Positions 54,623 through 61,809 of a DNA stretch of 64,000 bases are shown here, piece by piece. Within the stretch, counting starts at the first letter, position 1; each line of letters begins with the position of its first letter. The stretch is from NCBI RefSeq assembly GCF_022760855.1, contig NZ_JAKTNR010000004.1, forward strand, positions 186,001 to 250,000. The letters are read 5' to 3'. Origin of the DNA: Thermus albus. Lineage in GTDB: Bacteria; Deinococcota; Deinococci; Deinococcales; Thermaceae. Both the position numbers and the translations under genes were made by a program. The notes beneath the pieces were generated by a model that did no database searches, was not told where the DNA came from, and was given only the letters and a program-made list of their open reading frames with translations.

Positions 54623-55339
54623 CTATCCTACACCCCGGCCCAAGGCCACCGCGTACAGGGCTATACCCAAGGCCACGGAGGCGTTCAGGGACTCGGCCTC
54701 TTGCCGCATGGGAATGCGGAAAAGCTCATCGCAGCTTTCCCTTACCAGGCGGCGCATGCCCTCCCCTTCCGAGCCCAAGACCAGGGCCAGGGGCCTTTGG
54801 AAGTCCAGCTCCTTTGGGGTCTTTTCTCCCCTTACGTCCAGGCCGTACACCCAAAGCCCCCGTTCCTTTACCGCCTCGAGGGTCCGGGGGAGGTTTTTCA
54901 CCTTCACCACGGGAAGCTTCAGGGCGGCCCCGGCGCTGGCCTTCAGGGCCAAGGGGGAAAGGGGGGCGCTGCGGCGCTCCTCGGACACCACCCCGTGGGC
55001 CCCCAAGGCCAGGGCGCTTCGGATCATGGCCCCGTAGTTCCTGGGGTCGGTGATGCCGTCCAAAAAGACCAGAAGGGGCATCTCCCCCCGGGCTTCCGCC
55101 AGGGAGAAGGCCTCCTCCAAGGAGGCGTAACGGGGTTCCTCCACTTCCGCCGCCAGGCCCTGGTGGTGGGTGGTCTTAAGGAGGGTGTCCAGCTCAATCC
55201 GGGGCACCAGGGTGTAGTCTGCACCCAACCTCTCCAGCTCCCTAAGAAGCCAGGCCTCCACCCCCCTGGCCACCAGGACCCGCCGCACCCGGCCCTCCTT
55301 CAGGGCCTCGAGGACCGGGTTTCTCCCGTAGATCCACAT
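54623..55339 (-). CDS. rlmB: 23S rRNA 2'-O-methyltransferase RlmB-like (SPOUT family)
   Basis: The 238 residues have an N-terminal RNA-binding domain (MWIYGRNPVLEALKEGRVRR) and the three SPOUT motifs: FLDGITDPRNYGAMIRSA with Asn/Arg, LVLGSEGEGMRRL and RIPMRQEAESLNASVALGI. This fits RlmB/TrmH-type guanosine 2'-O-methylation in 23S rRNA, using S-adenosylmethionine. A TAAACT box seven bases before the ATG suggests a leaderless mRNA. The downstream peptidase gene is four bases away, so they form one operon. Confidence 0.9.
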   Translation of the reverse strand: MWIYGRNPVLEALKEGRVRRVLVARGVEAWLLRELERLGADYTLVPRIELDTLLKTTHHQGLAAEVEEPRYASLEEAFSLAEARGEMPLLVFLDGITDPRNYGAMIRSALALGAHGVVSEERRSAPLSPLALKASAGAALKLPVVKVKNLPRTLEAVKERGLWVYGLDVRGEKTPKELDFQRPLALVLGSEGEGMRRLVRESCDELFRIPMRQEAESLNASVALGIALYAVALGRGVG

Positions 55340-55346
55340 GGCCCTA

Positions 55347-55352
55347 AGTTTA
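55347..55352 (-). promoter_or_regulatory. -10 box of a leaderless promoter for the RlmB-like gene
   Basis: TAAACT (minus strand, 55352-55347) is seven bases before the ATG at 55339. The divergent uspA -10 (TATGAT, 55361-55366) is nine bases away on the plus strand. Confidence 0.5.
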
Positions 55353-55360
55353 CGACCCGG

Positions 55361-55380
55361 TATGATGAAAGCGAAGGAGG
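55361..55380 (+). promoter_or_regulatory. -10 box and strong ribosome site of the universal stress protein gene
   Basis: TATGAT (55361-55366) is followed by AAGGAGG (55374-55380) and the ATG at 55385. The leader would be only about 12 bases but carries a full Shine-Dalgarno, unlike the leaderless genes around it. Confidence 0.6.
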
Positions 55381-55384
55381 CGGT

Positions 55385-55819
55385 ATGTACAAAAGCATTC
55401 TGATGCCCACGGATGGAAGCCCCTGTAGCCTAGAGGCCCTGGAGCATGGCCTTTCCCTGGCCAAGGCCCTGGGGGCCAAGGTCCACTTCCTCTACGTGCT
55501 GGAGAACCCCGCCCAGGCCATCTGGATTGCCCCAGAGAGCGTTCCCTATGGCCTGGAGCTTCTGGAGGACCTGAAGAAGGCGGGGGAGGAGGCCATCGCC
55601 AAGGCCCTTAACCTGGCTCAGGAAAAGGGGGTGGAGGCCACGGGGGAGGTGAAGGAGGGGATACCGGTGCCCACCATCGTGGAGGCGGCCAAGGGGTTTG
55701 ACCTTTTGGTCATGGGCACCCATGGGCGCACCGGGCTGGACAAGCTCCTTTTGGGCTCGGTGACCGAGGGGGTCTTGCACCGGGTGGGGATTCCGGTTCT
55801 GGTGGTGCGCTGCCGCTAG
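55385..55819 (+). CDS. Universal stress protein (UspA family)
   Basis: The 144 residues begin MYKSILMPTDGSPCSLEALE and contain the ATP-binding signature GTHGRTGLDKLLLGSVTE (G-x2-G-x9-G-[ST]; about 116-133), ending IPVLVVRC. ATP-binding USPs act as dimers in stress survival. The frame runs back to 54503 through the antisense of rlmB. The ATG at 55385, with a perfect AAGGAGG, sets the start. Cytoplasmic. Confidence 0.93.
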   Translation: MYKSILMPTDGSPCSLEALEHGLSLAKALGAKVHFLYVLENPAQAIWIAPESVPYGLELLEDLKKAGEEAIAKALNLAQEKGVEATGEVKEGIPVPTIVEAAKGFDLLVMGTHGRTGLDKLLLGSVTEGVLHRVGIPVLVVRCR

Positions 55820-55837
55820 CCTTCCCTTGCCCCCAAG

Positions 55838-56353
55838 ATGCGCCTGGTTAGCGTTTTCGTCTCCTCGCGCCTTTCCCAAGACGACCCCCTTTATGCCCGA
55901 CTGGTCCGTTACGGGGAGGTTATGGCGGAGGAGGGCTTTGGCCTGGCCTGCGGGGGGTACCAGGGAGGGATGGAGGCCTTGGCCCGGGGGGTAAAGGCCA
56001 AGGGGGGCATGGTGGTGGGGGTTACGGCCCCCGCCCTTTTCCCCGAGCGCAAGGGGCCAAGCCCCTATGTGGACTTGGAACTTCCCGCCTCCTCCTTGCC
56101 CGAGCGAATCGGGAGGCTTTTGGATCTGGGGGCAGGGTATCTTGCCCTTCCCGGGGGGGTGGGTACCCTGGCGGAACTGGTGCTGGCCTGGAACCTCCTC
56201 TACCTGCGGCGGGGCCTGGGCCGGCCCCTGGCGGTGGATCCTTACTGGCTTTCCCTCCTCAAGGCCCACGGGGAGATCGCCCCGGAGGATCTGGCCCTTT
56301 TGCACCCTGTGGCGGACGAGGATGGTTTGCGGCGGTTTCTAAGGAGGCTATGA
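55838..56353 (+). CDS. LOG-family (putative lysine decarboxylase-like) protein
   Basis: The 171 residues have a Rossmann fold with the family motifs [15 protein letters not shown] (about 31-45) and [11 protein letters not shown] (about 104-114), i.e. PGGxGTxxE. LOG proteins release cytokinin-type bases from nucleotides or bind nucleotides; many are misnamed lysine decarboxylases. This member is of the short TIGR00725-like type. It is coupled to the next gene by an ATGA overlap. Confidence 0.85.
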   Translation: MRLVSVFVSSRLSQDDPLYARLVRYGEVMAEEGFGLACGGYQGGMEALARGVKAKGGMVVGVTAPALFPERKGPSPYVDLELPASSLPERIGRLLDLGAGYLALPGGVGTLAELVLAWNLLYLRRGLGRPLAVDPYWLSLLKAHGEIAPEDLALLHPVADEDGLRRFLRRL

Positions 56354-56733
56354 GCGAAACCCTTGTGGTGTACGTGCCGGACCTGGGTCAGGGCGTGAGC
56401 TTCTACCAGGCCCTGGGGTTGGCCCTCGAGGAGCTGATCCCGGAAAGGGAGGCCCTTTTGGCCCCCCTGGAGGGCCCCCTTCTCCTCCTGCGCCCGGGAA
56501 GCGGGGGAGTGGAGCCGGGGCCCAACCGCCCCCGGCCCGAGGGGCACGGCTTCGCCCGGGTGGGGGTGGAGGAAGGCCGCCTGGTGTTTTTCGTGGAGAA
56601 CCTGGAGCACGAAAAGCTTCGCCTTTCCAAGTATGGCCTTCCCTTCCGCGAGGCAGGGGAACACCTCCTCCTCTTTGACCCGGGGGAGAACCCGGTCTTG
56701 GTACGGGGGCTTCCCCCGGAAAAACAACCCTGA
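56350..56733 (+). CDS. VOC-superfamily (glyoxalase-like) protein
   Basis: The 127 residues show the beta-alpha-beta-beta-beta halves of the VOC fold: [20 protein letters not shown] in the first half and [25 protein letters not shown] in the second. Metal-ligand positions are not clear (no early His/Glu pair is obvious), so it could be a binding or resistance protein rather than an enzyme. It is in a tight four-gene set with LOG and HAD genes. Confidence 0.75.
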   Translation: MSETLVVYVPDLGQGVSFYQALGLALEELIPEREALLAPLEGPLLLLRPGSGGVEPGPNRPRPEGHGFARVGVEEGRLVFFVENLEHEKLRLSKYGLPFREAGEHLLLFDPGENPVLVRGLPPEKQP

Positions 56734-56742
56734 CGGAGGCCT

Positions 56743-57486
56743 ATGCGGCTTTGGCTTTTGGATCTGGACGATACCCTTCTTGTGGACCACCGGGTGAGCG
56801 AGGAGGTGTTGGAGCAGCTGGGTCGGGAAGTGGGGGTGGAAGGGCTTCCCGAGGGGGTGCGGCGGAAGGCGGAGGAGTTCTTCCGGCAGGCTCCCTTTTA
56901 CCCCTGGGCCGAGGGCATCGGCCACTCGGCCCTGGAGGCCCTTTGGGCCCGCTACTCCACCCCGGGGCTGGAGGCCTTAGCGGGGTGGGCCTGGCCCTTT
57001 CGGGAAAGGGTTTTCCAAGAGGCCCTAAGGGAGTTGGATGGCCCTGAAGAACGCGCCAGGGAGCTGGCGGAGGCCTTTTTCCAAAGGAGGCGCCGCTACC
57101 CCCTCTTCCCCGAGGTGCCGGAGTTCCTTTGGGCCTTGAGGGCCAAGGGGGCGGTCCTGGTCCTCCTCACCAATGGCATCCCAGACCTGCAGCGGGAAAA
57201 GCTCTTTGGGGCCGGCCTGGCTGAGACCTTTGACCTCACCCTGGTCTCCGGGGAGGTGGGCCTGGGCAAGCCCGATCCCAGGCTCTTCCGCATGGCCCTA
57301 TGCGCCTTTGGCGTGGGCCCGGAAGAGGCGGTGATGGTGGGGGATAACCCTGAGCGGGACATCCAGGGGGCCCTTCTTGCGGGGATAAAGGCGGTCTGGG
57401 TGGACCGGGGGCACCGGCCCAGGGATTCCCGCTACCCACCCCACCTCGAGGTGCAGGACCTGAGGGACGCCCTGGTCCTTTTGTGA
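56743..57486 (+). CDS. HAD-superfamily hydrolase (phosphatase)
   Basis: The 247 residues contain motif I LLDLDDTLLVD (nucleophile Asp, about 6-8), motif II VLLTNGIPDLQREKL, motif III Lys in LGKPDPRLF and motif IV VMVGDNPERDI. A helical C1 cap lies between motifs I and II (about 18-110), as in YjjG/NANP-type phosphatases. Probable substrates are small phosphomonoesters such as nucleotides or sugar phosphates. Its AGGCC-rich leader is ten bases after the VOC gene. Confidence 0.88.
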   Translation: MRLWLLDLDDTLLVDHRVSEEVLEQLGREVGVEGLPEGVRRKAEEFFRQAPFYPWAEGIGHSALEALWARYSTPGLEALAGWAWPFRERVFQEALRELDGPEERARELAEAFFQRRRRYPLFPEVPEFLWALRAKGAVLVLLTNGIPDLQREKLFGAGLAETFDLTLVSGEVGLGKPDPRLFRMALCAFGVGPEEAVMVGDNPERDIQGALLAGIKAVWVDRGHRPRDSRYPPHLEVQDLRDALVLL

Positions 57487-57517
57487 CCTTGGGTGCGGGG
57501 GGTTTTGGGGTTCCCAG

Positions 57518-57523
57518 TACACT
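57518..57523 (+). promoter_or_regulatory. -10 box of a leaderless promoter for the small membrane protein
   Basis: TACACT ends six bases before the ATG at 57530. No Shine-Dalgarno is present. Read-through from this promoter could also transcribe the structured region downstream. Confidence 0.5.
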
Positions 57524-57529
57524 GGCCTC

Positions 57530-57919
57530 ATGTACGAGGCCTTGCTTTTCCTTCACAACCTGGTGCGCTGGGCTGTCTTGGCCTTTGGCTTTTGGGCTTT
57601 CCTTCGCCCAGCGCCCAGGTCAGGGGCTTACTTCGCCCACACCCTCACCCTCCAGGTGGTGTTGGGGCTCGGCCTGGCCTTCTTGAGCCCCCTCTTTCAA
57701 GGGGCCTTGGCCAACCTGGAGGCGGTGATGCAAATCCCAAGCGAGGCCCGCTACTTCGTGGCCGAACACTGGGTGGGAGGCCTTATCGCCTTGGGCCTGG
57801 CCCACGCTGGCCTTTCCCAAGCCCGCAAAGGGAAGCCTAGGGCCCGGCTCCTCTTCGCCTTGGCTTTGGGGCTTCTTCTCCTTTCCATCCCCTGGTTCCG
57901 GCCCCTCCTTAGGCTTTAG
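57530..57919 (+). CDS. Four-helix integral membrane protein, unknown function
   Basis: The 129 residues form four membrane helices (about 3-22, 33-55, 72-95 and 105-125). Histidines within helices 1, 2 and 3 (LHNLVRWA, YFAHTLTLQ, AEHWVGG, LAHAG) could bind haem, like cytochrome b561/DoxX-type small proteins. No named family can be given. The start is set by a leaderless -10 box. The 560-bp structured, gene-free region begins just after it. Confidence 0.7.
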   Translation: MYEALLFLHNLVRWAVLAFGFWAFLRPAPRSGAYFAHTLTLQVVLGLGLAFLSPLFQGALANLEAVMQIPSEARYFVAEHWVGGLIALGLAHAGLSQARKGKPRARLLFALALGLLLLSIPWFRPLLRL

Positions 57920-57932
57920 AGAAAAGAGGGGG

Positions 57933-58165
57933 CGTGGGGGAGCTATAATCCCTAAGGACTTTCAGTCCGTGGGATACATGGGTCAGCGAAGCTACATGCG
58001 ACCGAAGGTCGCTTAGCTCCCCCACGTCCGCCGGAGGCGGACATGGCATGGTGAACGGCAGATGTGTGTTCCAATCTCCTTGGGGACGGTGTTCCCCGTG
58101 GACCTTGAGACTTGGAGTAGGGGGTTTCGTCGGGTAGTCCGACGAGTAAAACTCCAAACGAACAC
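57933..58165 (+). ncRNA. Orphan structured RNA, domain 1 (HEARO / IscB omega-RNA-like candidate)
   Basis: A perfect 13-bp outer stem (57933-57945 with 58014-58026) encloses GGAC-TTTCA-GTCC (57956-57968) and GCGACC-GAA-GGTCGC (57998-58012). Then GTCCGCC-GGA-GGCGGAC (58026-58042) follows. A branched unit next has TTGGAGT/ACTCCAA (58112-58118 with 58151-58157) around TCGTCGG-GTAGT-CCGACGA (58127-58145), all closed by GTGTTC/GAACAC (58160-58165). The hairpin order and the GAGTAAAACTCC ending remind me of omega-RNAs of IscB (HEARO). No ORF of the IscB type follows. A TATAAT lies at 57944-57949. The family name is a guess; the structure is seen. Confidence 0.55.
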
Positions 58166-58210
58166 CTGTGGCAGAGCTAGAAGCACGCCGCTCGCCTGCC
58201 GATACGGAGT

Positions 58211-58300
58211 CAAGGTTTTTTGGGCTCGGGTCAGCCGAAAGGCTACCTTGTCGGAGCCTGCGGGGATGGGTACGGCAGAGGCCGTCCCATGAGACCCGAG
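58211..58300 (+). ncRNA. Orphan structured RNA, domain 2 (pseudoknotted)
   Basis: CAAGGT (58211-58216) pairs with ACCTTG (58245-58250) around the GNRA hairpin AGCC-GAAA-GGCT (58233-58244). In the loop, CTCGGGTC (58225-58232) pairs perfectly with GACCCGAG (58293-58300), making a pseudoknot. Between them ATGGG-T-ACGGC / GCCGT-CCCAT (58266-58290) forms a 10-bp stem with one bulge. The GAAA tetraloop supports plus-strand RNA. It continues from domain 1 and may be part of the same molecule. Confidence 0.5.
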
Positions 58301-58374
58301 GTCACGGGCGGTCACGGGCGGTCACGGGCGAAGCCCGTATCTTGCAGCCCGTATCTTGCAGCCCGTATCTTGTA
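58301..58374. repeat. Two adjoining tandem-repeat arrays (3 x 10 bp and 3 x 14 bp)
   Basis: GTCACGGGCG occurs three times in a row (58301-58330, perfect). After AA, GCCCGTATCTTGCA occurs three times (58333-58346, 58347-58360, 58361-58374; the last ends TGTA). The first array ends ACGGGC and the second begins GCCCGT, so the junction is also a hairpin with loop GAA. Confidence 0.9.
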
Positions 58375-58416
58375 GCCCCGTTCTACAAGATAGCCTTACG
58401 GCTGACCAGAACGGGG
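58366..58416 (+). other. H-type pseudoknot
   Basis: TATCTTGTAG (58366-58375) pairs perfectly with CTACAAGATA (58383-58392). The loop CCCCGTT (58376-58382) pairs with AACGGGG (58410-58416). A small GCC/GGC hairpin lies between. The two stems are exactly complementary, so selection on RNA (or on a transposon end) is likely. It ends the structured region before the Memo gene. Confidence 0.7.
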
Positions 58417-58479
58417 AGTCGTCACAGGAGCCCAGGGAAGGCCAAGGTGGCCCCCTCAAGGGCTCAGGGGTTCATCTTC

Positions 58480-59277
58480 TTAGCCTTCCCCTAGATAGGC
58501 TAAGGCCGCGTACCCCACCACCCGGCTTTGGTCCCCCGAGGCCTCGGCGCTGGTGGCGTAGGCCAGAAGCTTAGGGCGCCACCCCAGGCCCTTGGCCAGG
58601 GCGGTGAGGGTGGCCCAGGGAAGGCGGCCGCAGGCTTCTCCCCGCGCCACCCCTTCCACATCCAGGGCCAGGGCCCTTTCTAAGGTTTCCTGGTCCCGCC
58701 TTCTGGCCACGGCATCGGGGTGGTAGTGGGATAGGTCGCTGGAGGCCAGCACCAGGTCCCCTTCCCCTAGCTCCGGCAAGAGGGCTTCCGCCACCTCCAT
58801 GGGGTTCACCTCCCCGAAGAGGAGGGGCAGGATGGGCGTGCCCGGCAAGGCCACTTGGAGGAAGGGGAGGAGGACCTCGAGGCTATGCTCTTCCAAGAAG
58901 GGCTCCTCGTAGGTTAAAAATGGCGGGCCCTTCTCCATAAGCCTGCTTCCCCCTTCCAGGTCCACCGCCACCTCCCCCAAGGGGGTGGCCCAGGCGCGGT
59001 AAGGGTAGAAGGCCACGCCGAGAAAGGGCACAAAATGGCTGGGCCCCAAAAGGAATGCCCTCTTCGCCCTTCCCTGCCAGGCGGAAAGGGCCCCAAAGCC
59101 CTCTGCGGCCACCTTTCCCGAATAGAAGTAGCCGGCATGGGGGGAGAGAAGGCCCCTAACCCTGGGGTCGGGTTCTGCGCGGGCTCTTTGTAGAAGGCCT
59201 TTCACCTCCTGCCTTAGGCGTTCCGCCTCCTGGGGGTAGAAGTAGCCGGCCACCGCCGGCGGCCTCACCAGGTCCAT
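58480..59277 (-). CDS. amrB: Memo-family protein (AmmeMemoRadiSam system protein B)
   Basis: The 265 residues begin MDLVRPPAVAGYFYP. They contain the extradiol-dioxygenase-like metal-site residues in LLSPHAGYFYSGKVAAEG, GPSHF and SSDLSHYHPDAVARRRD, as in human MEMO1. The family's activity is unsettled. The frame reads back to 59328, but the ATG at 59277 is the family start. It overlaps the radical-SAM gene by 13 bases, so the two are made together. AMMECR1, the third member, is not in this window. Confidence 0.9.
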   Translation of the reverse strand: MDLVRPPAVAGYFYPQEAERLRQEVKGLLQRARAEPDPRVRGLLSPHAGYFYSGKVAAEGFGALSAWQGRAKRAFLLGPSHFVPFLGVAFYPYRAWATPLGEVAVDLEGGSRLMEKGPPFLTYEEPFLEEHSLEVLLPFLQVALPGTPILPLLFGEVNPMEVAEALLPELGEGDLVLASSDLSHYHPDAVARRRDQETLERALALDVEGVARGEACGRLPWATLTALAKGLGWRPKLLAYATSAEASGDQSRVVGYAALAYLGEG

Positions 59278-60317
59278 ACCCCGGGAATCCTCCTCCCGCA
59301 CCCTGGGCAGACCCCGGGGACCTGCCAAAGGGGCTCCACCCGGTAGCCCCGCCTACGGATGAGAAGCCTCCCGCAGTCCGGGCAGCGGGTGGAGCTTCTT
59401 TCCTCGTCCAAGACGTTGCCCACGTACACGAAGCTTAGCCCCTCCTCCTTGGCGATCTCGTAGGCCCGCACCAGGGTGCTGTGCCGGGTGGGCCTCAGGT
59501 CCAGCATGCGGTAGTCGGGGTGGGCGGCGGTGAGGTGCCAGGGGATTTCGGGGGAGAGCCCCTTGAGGAATCGGGCCATGGCCCGCACCTCCTCGGGGGC
59601 GTCGTTGTAGCCCTCCAGGAGGAGGGTGGTCACCTCCACCCAGGCCCCTTGGGCGTGGAGGTGCTCGAGGCTCTCCAAAACCGGCTTGAGCCGGGCCCCA
59701 CAGATCTTCCGGTAGAACTCCTCCGTGAAGCCCTTCAGGTCCACGTTGGCGGCATCCAGATAGGGCCGGATGTAGTCCCAGGCTTCCTTGGTTTCAAAGC
59801 CGCTGGTGACGAAGACATTCTTCATGCCCCGCTCCTTGGCCAGCTTTGCCGTGTCGTGGGCGTACTCAATCCAGACGGCGGGCTCGTTGTAGGTGTAGGC
59901 GAGAAGCCGCACCCCCAAAGCCTCGGCCTCCTGCACGATGGCCTCCGGGGGCCAGTCCTCCCCGATGGGCCGGTCAAGCTGGCCTTCTTGCGTCACCTTA
60001 AACTCCCGGAACTGGGAGATCTGCCAGTTTTGGCAGAAGGCGCAGAAGAGGTTGCACCCCACGGTGCCCAGGGAAAGGATTCCCTCCCCGGGGTGGAAGT
60101 GGTAAAGGGGCTTCTTCTCCACCGGGTCCAGGTGAAGGGCGGCCGCCTTGCCGTAGGTCACCAGGTACAGCCTGCCCCCGAAGTTGCGCCTAACCCCGCA
60201 TTTGCCTGCCTTTCCTTCCGCGATGGCGCAGTAGTGGGCGCAGGCCCGGCACTGCACGTAGCCCTTGGGTAGGGGGCGTTTCAGGTCCGCTTCCCTGAGG
60301 GTAGTCGTCAGGGTCAT
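59265..60317 (-). CDS. amrS: AmmeMemoRadiSam system radical SAM enzyme
   Basis: The 350 residues hold an N-terminal zinc-binding part (CRACAHYCAIAEGKAGKCGV, Cys near 22-41). The radical-SAM cluster motif C-x3-C-x2-C follows in TVGCNLFCAFCQNW (about 82-95), then the TIM-barrel with TNVFVTSGFETKEAW-like and YNDAPEEV segments. A C-terminal zinc ribbon comes last (CPDCGRLL..CPGCGRRI). Family members are related to pyruvate-formate-lyase-activating enzymes; their product is unknown. It precedes and overlaps the Memo gene. A TATCAT box lies upstream on the minus strand. Confidence 0.9.
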   Translation of the reverse strand: MTLTTTLREADLKRPLPKGYVQCRACAHYCAIAEGKAGKCGVRRNFGGRLYLVTYGKAAALHLDPVEKKPLYHFHPGEGILSLGTVGCNLFCAFCQNWQISQFREFKVTQEGQLDRPIGEDWPPEAIVQEAEALGVRLLAYTYNEPAVWIEYAHDTAKLAKERGMKNVFVTSGFETKEAWDYIRPYLDAANVDLKGFTEEFYRKICGARLKPVLESLEHLHAQGAWVEVTTLLLEGYNDAPEEVRAMARFLKGLSPEIPWHLTAAHPDYRMLDLRPTRHSTLVRAYEIAKEEGLSFVYVGNVLDEERSSTRCPDCGRLLIRRRGYRVEPLWQVPGVCPGCGRRIPGVWTW

Positions 60318-60356
60318 TTCATACGCTTCTCATCCCATGATACCACGCCCGGGCTT

Positions 60357-60362
60357 TAGACT
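60357..60362 (+). promoter_or_regulatory. -10 box of a leaderless promoter for the SWIM protein
   Basis: TAGACT ends six bases before the GTG at 60369. It lies in the 51-base gap divergent from the radical-SAM gene. Confidence 0.5.
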
Positions 60363-60368
60363 GAATCC

Positions 60369-61805
60369 GTGCCGCCTTTTCCCCCAAGGGAGGAAGCGGA
60401 CTTTGCTCCGTTTTTTTCCCCCGAGGTGCTCCGCCGGGGGCTGGCCTACTACCAGGAGGGCCGGGTGCAGAGGGTCTTTCGGGTGGGGGAGAGGATTGTG
60501 GGTTTGGTGCAGGGTTCGGCGGAAGCCCCCTACCAGGTGGAGGTGGGGCCTGGGCTTGTGGGCCGGTGCACCTGCCCCTATCCCGATTTCCCTTGCAAGC
60601 ATGCGGCGGCGCTTCTTTATGCCTACGTGGAGGGAAGGGTACCCGACCTTGCGCCCCTTATAGAGGCCCTAACGCCCGATGAGGCCAAGGACCTTTTGCA
60701 AAGGCTCGCCCTGATTCCTGGGGTTACCTTTTATCTGGCGGAGGCCTTGGCCCCAGGGAAGGCCTTTATGGAGGGGGTAAAGCACCTGCGCCGGGCCTTC
60801 CGGATGGGGGGAGGGGAGGCGGAGGCTAAGGCCCTCCTCCTGCGCCTGGACCGGGTGGGAAGGGAGGAGGTGGAGGCCTACCTCGAGGCCCTTCTGCAGG
60901 CCCCCTTTAACCCGGAGCCCTACCTGAAGGCGGCCTTAGAGCGCTATCTGGCCCTTTCCCCTAGGCTTTCCTTCCTCCTTGGCCTTTACCTGAAACACCC
61001 TTCCGAGGCTCTGCGGGAGGCCTTCTTGCGGGTGGGGGTGGAAAGGGAAGCGGAGGCCCTAGACCTCCTGAAGGGTCCGGATGGCTTGGGGCTCAAGCGG
61101 GAGCTCAAGGCGGAGCTTCTCTTCCGCCTGGGGCGGGTGGAGGAGGGGCTTGCCGCCTTGCGGGAAGGGCTTGAGGGGGTGGAGGACTACTTCCAGCTGG
61201 TGAACCGGCTCCTTTCCCTAGGCCGGATGGAGGAGGCCCTAAGGTATGCGGAGGAGGCCCGGGACTGGTTTGGCAAAGACCCCAGGCTTCTTCCCTTGCT
61301 GGACCTTTTGGTGGCCCACCGGGGGCTTCCTGAGGATCACAGGGCCCGGTTTGAGGTCCGGCCGAACCTCGAGGACTACCTGGCCCTGAAGGCCAAGCTG
61401 GGCCGGGACTTCTACCGGGAGCGAAGGACTCTTCTACGCCAGGTGCGGGATCCAGCCCTTTTGGCCCGCATCCACCTTGTAGAGGAAGACTGGAGGGCCT
61501 TGGACCGCCTCTTAAGGAATGCCCCCCTCGAGGCCTACCCCCGCCTGGCAGAGGCCCTGGAGGAAAGGCTTCCTGAGGAGGCCAAAAGGCTCTACTGGGA
61601 AGCGGCGAGATCCCTGGTGGAAAGGGGTAGCCGCAAGGCCTACCAGGAGGCGGCTCGGCTCCTAGGGCGCATGGCCCGCCTGGACCCCAAGGCGGCCCAG
61701 GAGGCGGCCTCGGCCTTGGTCTTGGCCTACCCCAAGCGGCCTGCCCTGAGGGAGGAGCTTGCCCTTTGGCTCTCGGAAAAGTCTCACGGGCCTGTGGAAA
61801 AATAA
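60369..61805 (+). CDS. SWIM zinc-finger protein with helical-repeat body
   Basis: The 478 residues carry a SWIM motif CTCPYPDFPCKH (Cys67, Cys69, Cys76, His78; CxCx6CxH). About 380 residues of helical, TPR/HEAT-like repeats follow (LRREL/LEAL-type helices such as AEEALRYAEEARDWFG). SWIM domains bind DNA or proteins. The partner may be a SNF2-type helicase, as in bacteria where SWIM proteins sit beside one, but none is here. The GTG start is placed by a leaderless -10 box. The acyltransferase gene follows four bases after its stop. Confidence 0.8.
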   Translation: MPPFPPREEADFAPFFSPEVLRRGLAYYQEGRVQRVFRVGERIVGLVQGSAEAPYQVEVGPGLVGRCTCPYPDFPCKHAAALLYAYVEGRVPDLAPLIEALTPDEAKDLLQRLALIPGVTFYLAEALAPGKAFMEGVKHLRRAFRMGGGEAEAKALLLRLDRVGREEVEAYLEALLQAPFNPEPYLKAALERYLALSPRLSFLLGLYLKHPSEALREAFLRVGVEREAEALDLLKGPDGLGLKRELKAELLFRLGRVEEGLAALREGLEGVEDYFQLVNRLLSLGRMEEALRYAEEARDWFGKDPRLLPLLDLLVAHRGLPEDHRARFEVRPNLEDYLALKAKLGRDFYRERRTLLRQVRDPALLARIHLVEEDWRALDRLLRNAPLEAYPRLAEALEERLPEEAKRLYWEAARSLVERGSRKAYQEAARLLGRMARLDPKAAQEAASALVLAYPKRPALREELALWLSEKSHGPVEK

Positions 61806-61809
61806 CCCT

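Noticed and set aside
54503-55384. Long N-terminal extension of the universal stress protein
   Set aside because: It runs through the antisense of rlmB; the true start has a perfect AAGGAGG at 55374.
58301-58374. CRISPR-like array
   Set aside because: The repeats are 10 and 14 bp with no spacers, and no cas genes are present.
58168-58494. 108-residue open frame in the structured region as a protein or TnpB remnant
   Set aside because: It reads through tandem repeats and pseudoknot stems, and I see no TnpB, IscB or transposase motif.
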